11,174 nucleotides of DNA from positions 1 through 11,174 of the forward strand of contig CAZCCV010000052.1 of assembly GCA_964497515.1 (NCBI GenBank). The letters run 5' to 3'. The notes under the pieces were generated by a model that saw only the letters and a list, made by a program, of their open reading frames with translations, ran no database searches and was not told the DNA's origin. The position numbers and the translations under genes are program-made. Positions 5,748 to 11,174 of this stretch are shown in pieces (positions within the stretch are counted from its first letter, which is position 1; each line of letters opens with the position of its first letter). The stretch is from CAZCCV01 sp964497515 (GTDB taxonomy: Bacteria; Armatimonadota; UBA5829; DTLH01).

Positions 5748-8700
5748 GAACCTGGTACTAAATGAGGCTTCAAAGATGTTAAGCCCTCGGGAATCAGTGA
5801 CAAAGTCAACTCCGAATCGATCTCCCCACCTGTACCCTAACCTGAGAGACTCGGTTGAGTCTGTTGTTGAGGGCGAACTGCTGACCATTCTCCAGTAAGA
5901 TGCGTAGAGCCCTCTGAACAGTTCCTTTGATATGAAGAGCGCCAGTGGCTGTTCAAACCCGTACTCGATTTCGAAGTCGTCTAACCCCAATGCTTCAATA
6001 AATTTGTCCTCAAGTGGATCAAACAGCACAGGCGACACCGCAACATATAGTGCGTCCTTTAGCTGCTCCTTAAATGCGAACTCACCGCCACCAAAAAGGT
6101 CATCGAAGTGGCCGAGTGCGGCCAGTATCTGCGACCGTGAGAGGCCAGGAGGTTCACTTCTAAGATCGATATGCTCTGGTTGCAGGCTATCGAGCGGCCC
6201 TTTTACATTCATAATAATTGTATAGCGGTTTCGGCCTCCCATCAACCTGCCAATCAATGATGTAGGAGCAGTAACGCTGGTGGTTACTGAAGTCTGTGCA
6301 CGGACATCAATAGTCACTTTCGGAGCATCGTCTAGCGGTGTCCAGTCGATAGTAACAGTTCCAGATGCTATTCGCATCCGGTTGGTAGGCAGCTTCAAAG
6401 TACCGTTTGCTATCTTAAGCGTTGCGTTAGCGGTTGGTGCATTAAGTGTGCCGCCAACACTCCCACCTCCGGCCAGCCCGCTGACTAATGACTGGGTACG
6501 GAATAGAACCTCATCTTGTATACCAAAAGACACGTTGAACCGCGGGTTGAACGCGAAGTGCCACGGCACTGATTCTCTGTCAGACATTGTCGCCCCAAGT
6601 AACACCATGCCGTGGCTCAAGCCAAATGCTCCCACGATTTCGGGATTCATAAGCGGTCCTCTGATGACAATACCCTCGTCCCCTGTCGACACACTTCCGC
6701 TTACTCGCTCCTGATAGCCAAACATATCGTTTTCGGTGAACGCCAGATCATCTATATGGAACGCCAAGTTGAAATTCCCTCCGGTTCTGGCTGATTCAGT
6801 AGTGACTAGACCTTCTAGAGATACAGTTCCACCGGGAGTAACCTCGAATCCCCCGCCTGCATTGGATTTCCCAGCGAGTCTTTCCACGCGAATAAGATCC
6901 TGATCGAAGACGAGCTTTGCATTAACGTCGCTAAAGGGATCAGCTATACCTTGGACAGTGAATTCTCCATCTGCGATAAGCAACTGTCCACTTAGTGCCG
7001 GGCTACTCAACGGCCCAGTCATATCAAGAGAAGCAGATACTACACCAGGCTTCTCTTCATCTACGCTGACCGCGCTTGCAAAAACGCTGATGATGCTGAG
7101 AGACTGCTGATCGAGTTTTGCGTGCAGATCCAAAGGCTGGTCTGTTGGAACGGAAAACGTGCTCCAATTCCAGGGAAGAACACCATACATGGAACCAGAA
7201 TGACCATCTTTTGTGATGTAGACTCCGCTTATATCTATGAAGCTGCCACCGTTCTCATCGTTCTCCAATGTGATCTTTCCAGCGTCGAGCTTATCGAAAG
7301 TGATACCAAAGAACACCGGGTTTACAATACCGGCAGAAGCCATAACTGATGGAGATGAAATGTCTCCTACCAAACGGGCGCTTACAGTGGCGACTCCAGA
7401 CATTTGCGATCTTACAGCAGCAGGAGCCAGCGCGCCGATGTCGATGTTGTAAGCGTCGATGTCCAGATCTGTCTGTCCCTTGGCGCGCACTGAACCGTGT
7501 GCACTCAAATACAATTGATCGGAGGAGGCTTCCAGGTTTTCCAGCAAGATATCTCCATCATCTGACGAAGCCGCAACCTTAAGGGCGATGTCTTTCACTT
7601 CTCCCATACTGATTTCATCAGCGATGAGCGTGACCTGTGCGTTTAGAGAGTCTAACGGCCCGCGTGCAGAGAAAGAGGCGTCAACTACACCACCAAGCGG
7701 TCTGCGCGCTCTTGCAAGCAATGATCTGATGCGCGCGCCCTCTGGAGTATCAATATATGGACTCTCCAACACCACTGTATAGAGCGCCGGGTAAGCGAAC
7801 TTGGTTAAAGTGCCTCCATCTACAGTGAGAGTGTCTTGAACTGTGTCGTATACAGCTGAATCGATAGTAAATGTGCCGTCGCGTGACTCCAAAGCAACAT
7901 CGGAAATGAGAATCTTTCCGGCGTTCCAATCTGCATTGGCCGAGAATCGGTCGAAGCGAACTGTGTTGATAGAAAGCGCACCAGACGCAATCTGACCTGC
8001 TATCGCTGGCGAGTCGAGAGTGCCAGTGATCCGAGTGTGAGCATCGATATTTCCAGACAACAATGCCACATTGCCGATACTCTCGTTGAACTTCACCGAT
8101 GAAACACTGGCAGCATTGGCCGTAACATCCAGGTTTCCTTTGCGGTCAATTGTGCCGGAGGCTGCAAGTCTCGCTCCGTCGCTCTCAGCCACGACCTCAT
8201 TAAGATTCAGAGTGCTATCGGAATAGTTGAATGTGGCTTTGGCGTTGGTGAGCGGATAGCCTCGAACCAAACCATCTGAAAACGCGACGGTGCCGTCGGC
8301 TGAAAGATCGGAGAGCGGTCCCCTAATGCTCACTTGACCTTCGGCTATTCCTGTGGCATCGATATTGGCGTTCGCGAGTGACAGCAGTTTGTCTATCCTT
8401 CCCTGGGTGAGCTCCAAATCGAAGTCAAACACGGGATCTCCCGTTGTCAGCCCGTGAACGCTGCCATTTACTACCAACTCTGCCGGTAGAATCCGCAAAA
8501 TAGTGTTCTTGAGGGCAAGGTTCTCTTTGTCTGCTGTGAGTTCCGCTCGGATGTAGTCGATGTCGATATTGTTGTGCTTTGCGTTGAACACTTCAACATC
8601 ACCGGCAAACTGAGGATCTGACAAAGAGCCTGTCACCGCGCCCTGCACTCCTGCGACCCCAGAATACTCCGTTACACCAAATGCTGAGGCTACATTCGCA

Positions 8701-10337
8701 ACATCGATACCAGCGGCCGAAGTGTTGAGATCAATTGAACCCTGGGTTACATCACCAGCAGCGCGCAACGTGCCGCCCGCCACATTTGCCGATAGATAGT
8801 CGATGTGAACACGTCCGCCTGCGACGCTGAGTTGGCTGGCCGCCTGGCTGAATGCAAGTGCGTTAATGTTTCCCCGTGGAACTTGGACATCTGCAACAAA
8901 GACAGGAGACACCCCATCCCCCGTTATCGCGAATCTGCCACTCGCAGCTCCCTTTGCATCCACATCCGCCAATTGTGGTATTGCCGAAAGAGGTATATCT
9001 TTTGCCGCGCCATTCAGTGCCCATTTCAGTTGTGTGCCTGATTGTTCCACACGCCCGGTTACAGACACGCGCCCACCGAGCACATCAGCAGATACACCAT
9101 CTACTTGCAAGGCCTCTTCTGAGTAGGTTGCACGTAATGCGGCGTCTTTTGCACCGTAATTACGCCACTGAACAGATGGCACCTGAGCTTGAATTGAAAA
9201 GATTGGATGCTTTGCTGTGCCTTCTATCGCGACAGATAAGTGGCCCAGGCCACTCAACGACACTTGCTTCAGAGCCTCTGGAATCGCGACGGCTTTCGTA
9301 ATGCGGCTAACGTCCAGTTTGTCTGATCTGATTTGCAGACAAAGGTTCGGTTGTGCAAAGTGTGAGACTTCCCCTTTTAGCAGAACTGGCGAAGATGCAA
9401 CACTGCCTACCAAATCTAACAGAAGAGAGTCATCTTCCACGCGTAATTCACCAGCAATTCCAGTCATTGGTTCGAGGAAGTTGGTCAGATGCGCCGAACC
9501 GTCCCAAACCGCCGCGCGCAGCGAGTAATTCCACAGAAGCTTGCCGTTGGAGAGACTTCGAGCTGCGCAGAGACTCAGGTTTGCTTTGCCAGAGGCTATT
9601 TCCAGCCCGTCCAAATTGAATAGATAGCGCATCCAGTATGCTGCGTCGGCATCTGAAGCTGAAACATCAGCAAAGATCCTCTGATTGGCGGCATCAATTG
9701 AGCCTGATACCGCCAAACTGCCAACGATGTTTCTGTCTGCCCCACGTGCTTCTACACTGTAAACATAGAACGGTGCAGAGGCAGCATCTATCACGCCTTC
9801 TAACTTTCGCACCTTCGTTGTAACCGGTTCACTTCCCTTGGCGAGGGCATCCCGAAAAGTGAGTGTCCCGTTGGTGACATAGAACGTGGCCAGAAACGGA
9901 GGTCTGGGAGGACCCGGCTTCGACACCAGAAGATCTGAAACGTTCAGCACACCATCTTCGTATCGTTCCAAAAATATATGAGGAGACTCCAAACGTATAG
10001 TCTCAAGCGCTTGAATCGGAGCCTTTTTGCGCAGTATCAGATCCTGCCAGTGGTATTTCACAACCAAGCGCGGAATATCAATTAGTGTGCCATCTTCAAA
10101 CGTTGGGCCATCAGCGATTCTAAGATCCTTGACAACTGCTGTGCCCCAGACAGATATATCTACACTTCCAACTTGAACATCGCGATTCACCTGCTTCCTC
10201 GCTTCTGAGACGAGGATGACGTCCAAGTGAGCCAGTATCTCGCGAGTCTGGCGTGCAACAAATGCGGCGGCAGCGATTAAAAAAACCACTACAGGGAGAA
10301 CCATTACAAGAATTGTCAGCCGCCGCTTAAGTCTCAT
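5745..10337 (-). CDS. tamB: TamB/YtfN-like (AsmA-type) intermembrane bridge protein
   Basis: A 1530-residue protein with an N-terminal inner-membrane anchor (basic MRLKRRL, then hydrophobic 8-28) and a very long beta-rich body, like the TamB/DUF490 family, whose members form a grooved beta-taco spanning the periplasm for phospholipid transport or outer membrane protein assembly. The N-terminal part (about 45-165) has AsmA/YhdP-type phrases such as VQVGSVDISVWGTAVVKDLRI. The middle carries a degenerate motif G-x-L-x-(S/D)-P about every 100 residues. The C-terminal DUF490-type domain (about 1230-1530) includes RSEPPGLSRSQILAALG at 1393-1409 and ends in barrel-like strands (LRLGYRWGDRFGVDFV; last residue Phe). 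E. coli TamB has 1259 residues. No TamA gene is seen here; the nearby Omp85 protein is BamA. The start at 10337 fits the anchor but lacks a Shine-Dalgarno; a dyad occupies that place. lipB ends 27 bp upstream. TamB versus another AsmA-like bridge (YhdP, YdbH) is judged from the C-terminus. Confidence 0.88.
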   Translation of the reverse strand: MRLKRRLTILVMVLPVVVFLIAAAAFVARQTREILAHLDVILVSEARKQVNRDVQVGSVDISVWGTAVVKDLRIADGPTFEDGTLIDIPRLVVKYHWQDLILRKKAPIQALETIRLESPHIFLERYEDGVLNVSDLLVSKPGPPRPPFLATFYVTNGTLTFRDALAKGSEPVTTKVRKLEGVIDAASAPFYVYSVEARGADRNIVGSLAVSGSIDAANQRIFADVSASDADAAYWMRYLFNLDGLEIASGKANLSLCAARSLSNGKLLWNYSLRAAVWDGSAHLTNFLEPMTGIAGELRVEDDSLLLDLVGSVASSPVLLKGEVSHFAQPNLCLQIRSDKLDVSRITKAVAIPEALKQVSLSGLGHLSVAIEGTAKHPIFSIQAQVPSVQWRNYGAKDAALRATYSEEALQVDGVSADVLGGRVSVTGRVEQSGTQLKWALNGAAKDIPLSAIPQLADVDAKGAASGRFAITGDGVSPVFVADVQVPRGNINALAFSQAASQLSVAGGRVHIDYLSANVAGGTLRAAGDVTQGSIDLNTSAAGIDVANVASAFGVTEYSGVAGVQGAVTGSLSDPQFAGDVEVFNAKHNNIDIDYIRAELTADKENLALKNTILRILPAELVVNGSVHGLTTGDPVFDFDLELTQGRIDKLLSLANANIDATGIAEGQVSIRGPLSDLSADGTVAFSDGLVRGYPLTNAKATFNYSDSTLNLNEVVAESDGARLAASGTIDRKGNLDVTANAASVSSVKFNESIGNVALLSGNIDAHTRITGTLDSPAIAGQIASGALSINTVRFDRFSANADWNAGKILISDVALESRDGTFTIDSAVYDTVQDTLTVDGGTLTKFAYPALYTVVLESPYIDTPEGARIRSLLARARRPLGGVVDASFSARGPLDSLNAQVTLIADEISMGEVKDIALKVAASSDDGDILLENLEASSDQLYLSAHGSVRAKGQTDLDIDAYNIDIGALAPAAVRSQMSGVATVSARLVGDISSPSVMASAGIVNPVFFGITFDKLDAGKITLENDENGGSFIDISGVYITKDGHSGSMYGVLPWNWSTFSVPTDQPLDLHAKLDQQSLSIISVFASAVSVDEEKPGVVSASLDMTGPLSSPALSGQLLIADGEFTVQGIADPFSDVNAKLVFDQDLIRVERLAGKSNAGGGFEVTPGGTVSLEGLVTTESARTGGNFNLAFHIDDLAFTENDMFGYQERVSGSVSTGDEGIVIRGPLMNPEIVGAFGLSHGMVLLGATMSDRESVPWHFAFNPRFNVSFGIQDEVLFRTQSLVSGLAGGGSVGGTLNAPTANATLKIANGTLKLPTNRMRIASGTVTIDWTPLDDAPKVTIDVRAQTSVTTSVTAPTSLIGRLMGGRNRYTIIMNVKGPLDSLQPEHIDLRSEPPGLSRSQILAALGHFDDLFGGGEFAFKEQLKDALYVAVSPVLFDPLEDKFIEALGLDDFEIEYGFEQPLALFISKELFRGLYASYWRMVSSSPSTTDSTESLRLGYRWGDRFGVDFVTDSRGLNIFEASFSTRF

Positions 10338-10352
10338 ATTAGTAATACTAAT
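10338..10352. repeat. 15-bp dyad abutting the tamB start codon
   Basis: The minus strand reads ATTAGT-ATT-ACTAAT directly before the tamB ATG: a 6-bp perfect inverted repeat around a 3-base centre. It fills the place of a Shine-Dalgarno, which is absent. It shares TTAGT/ACTAA half-sites with the palindrome at 3057-3068. It could be an operator or a small AU-rich RNA hairpin covering the start. Confidence 0.4.
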
Positions 10353-10364
10353 TCAAACAAGGTG

Positions 10365-11024
10365 TCAGAGCTGAAGCCTGCGCAGCAGTGCTTCCTTAAT
10401 CTGTTTCCCGACAGTGTCTATCTTAGGCACGGGCGTTACTAACCGTTCCAAGGATGTAATCTGGTCTGACAGGAGCCCACAGGGGTTAATCAATTGAAAA
10501 TGACTCAAATCTGGACATACATTAAGTGCAAACCCGTGGTACGTGACCCCGCCTCTTATAGCTATTCCGATGGAACAGATCTTTTTGTCCCCTACCCACA
10601 CGCCTGCTGGCCCATTAGTTGAAGCATCGAGGCCATAGGCTAGCAGAGTGGATGTTACAGCCTGTTCTATAAGACGTAGAAAAGAGTGTACATCACTCTT
10701 CAACCTGCGCAGATTGACTATGGGATAGCCTACCAACTGCCCAGGTCCGTGATAAGTAACATCACCACCACGGTCGGTTTGAACCAGCTCGATTCCCCTT
10801 TTCTGCAGGGCATCTTCAGAAGCGAGCAAGTTCTCAGCATGAGCGCCAGCTCCAAATGTGATGACAGGGTAATGCTGAAGGAGTATTAACGCACCTGCCA
10901 GCGTGCCTTCTCGAACCCGTGAGTGCAGTTCAAGCTGCAGATTAAGCGCCTCAGCATAGGGAGTCAGGCTGAGTTCAAATACTCTGAAATCGGAATGCTG
11001 GTATTCAGATGAATCCGTGGACAT
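10365..11024 (-). CDS. lipB: Octanoyl-[acyl-carrier-protein]:protein N-octanoyltransferase LipB
   Basis: LipB moves octanoate from acyl-carrier protein to the lipoyl domains of 2-oxoacid dehydrogenases and GcvH in the cytoplasm, the first step of lipoate synthesis. The 219-residue product has the family signature RGGDVTYHGPGQLVGYP (85-101), the catalytic lysine region VGDKKICSIG (Lys148 by position) and the catalytic cysteine in NPCG (Cys182). RGGVTYHGFALNV at 157-169 is also typical. Length matches the family (E. coli 213). I start at ATG 11024, which has GAG six bases upstream and lies about 43 bases from the predicted transcription start; a TTG at 11051 would add nine residues with no ribosome site and almost no leader. 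No lipA is in view. tamB starts 27 bp downstream with no terminator between, so the two probably share a transcript. Confidence 0.95.
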   Translation of the reverse strand: MSTDSSEYQHSDFRVFELSLTPYAEALNLQLELHSRVREGTLAGALILLQHYPVITFGAGAHAENLLASEDALQKRGIELVQTDRGGDVTYHGPGQLVGYPIVNLRRLKSDVHSFLRLIEQAVTSTLLAYGLDASTNGPAGVWVGDKKICSIGIAIRGGVTYHGFALNVCPDLSHFQLINPCGLLSDQITSLERLVTPVPKIDTVGKQIKEALLRRLQL

Positions 11025-11073
11025 ATGTAACTCGACAACCGGTACGTACAAAGTTCAATACAGTGGCGTGTCC

Positions 11074-11103
11074 AGTATACCCAGCGATAGACTTCACGGT
11101 CAA
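11074..11103 (-). promoter_or_regulatory. Sigma70-type promoter of lipB(-tamB)
   Basis: TTGACC (11103-11098; 5 of 6 consensus) and TATACT (11079-11074; 5 of 6) are 18 bases apart. The predicted start is near 11067, leaving about 43 bases to ATG 11024 but only about 16 to the alternative TTG at 11051, which supports the ATG start. A 10-bp palindrome TACAATTGTA lies 11 bases upstream of the -35, at 11115-11124. Confidence 0.65.
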
Positions 11104-11134
11104 CCAAGAGAGCTTACAATTGTATATGCAGAGC

Positions 11135-11174
11135 GATAATGTCCCCCATAACTGCCGTGGGATAATGTCCCCAT
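11135..11174. repeat. Two direct copies of GATAATGTCCCC, 26 bp apart, at the window edge
   Basis: The 12-bp string GATAATGTCCCC occurs at 11135-11146 and again at 11161-11172; both are followed, with at most one extra C, by AT. It lies upstream of the lipB promoter and runs to the end of the window. Closely spaced direct repeats are typical of transposase binding sites in the ends of some insertion sequences (for example IS21 family) and of regulator sites. Too little is visible to decide; no coding sequence accompanies it. Confidence 0.5.

Noticed and set aside
5600..5809. 69-codon minus-strand frame bridging the tamB end and the sigma start, with a hydrophobic internal piece from ATG 5740
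   Set aside because: It overlaps both neighbours, has no good ribosome site, and its internal ATG falls in the extended -10 element. The 119 bp is better explained as promoter and leader.
10429..10441. GTTACTAAC near-palindrome resembling the TTAGT dyads
   Set aside because: It lies inside lipB coding sequence and lacks the full half-sites, so it is more likely chance.

Overview
The window is a compact block of envelope-biogenesis genes from a diderm (Gram-negative type) bacterium. Every gene I can support lies on the minus strand, so transcription runs from high to low coordinates. The evidence for an outer membrane with lipid A is a BamA barrel, Skp/OmpH-like chaperones, a TamB-like protein, LpxD and what looks like the first codons of LpxC. 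Base composition is near 50% GC. The gene content, the three-POTRA BamA and the simple ECF-type sigma factor would fit a deep-branching diderm such as Armatimonadota, but that placement is only a guess; no rRNA or other marker is present.

Layout in transcription order: (1) positions 11174-11025 hold a duplicated 12-bp motif at the very edge of the window, then a good sigma70-type promoter. (2) lipB (11024-10365, lipoate biosynthesis) is followed after 27 bp by a very large tamB-like gene (10337-5745). (3) A 119-bp gap contains two sigma70-like promoter candidates and leads to an ECF-type sigma factor gene (5625-5059). After 42 bp comes bamA (5016-3133), which ends at a strong intrinsic terminator (3102-3071). 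(4) A 271-bp region (3132-2862) holds that terminator, a 12-bp palindrome, a near-consensus promoter and a structured 5' leader with a possible 10-codon leader ORF. (5) The second operon is skp/ompH (2861-2220), a larger Skp-like coiled-coil protein (2195-1104), lpxD (1104-37) and the start of lpxC (35-1, running off the window).

The genes fit together as one programme. Skp-type chaperones carry unfolded outer membrane proteins across the periplasm, BamA inserts them, TamB is thought to bridge the two membranes for phospholipid transport or barrel-protein assembly, and LpxD and LpxC build lipid A. The sigma factor sits directly upstream of bamA with no recognisable anti-sigma gene beside it, so it may be an envelope-linked regulator. 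lipB is the metabolic outlier and may simply share a promoter with tamB.

The most unusual points are the enlarged second Skp-like protein between skp and lpxD, the roughly 100-residue periodicity of the TamB-like protein, the hairpin and leader ORF in front of skp, two related palindromes with the half-site TTAGT (one immediately before tamB, one after the bamA terminator), and the 26-bp-spaced repeat at the window edge. I found no CRISPR array, tRNA, rRNA or complete mobile element.
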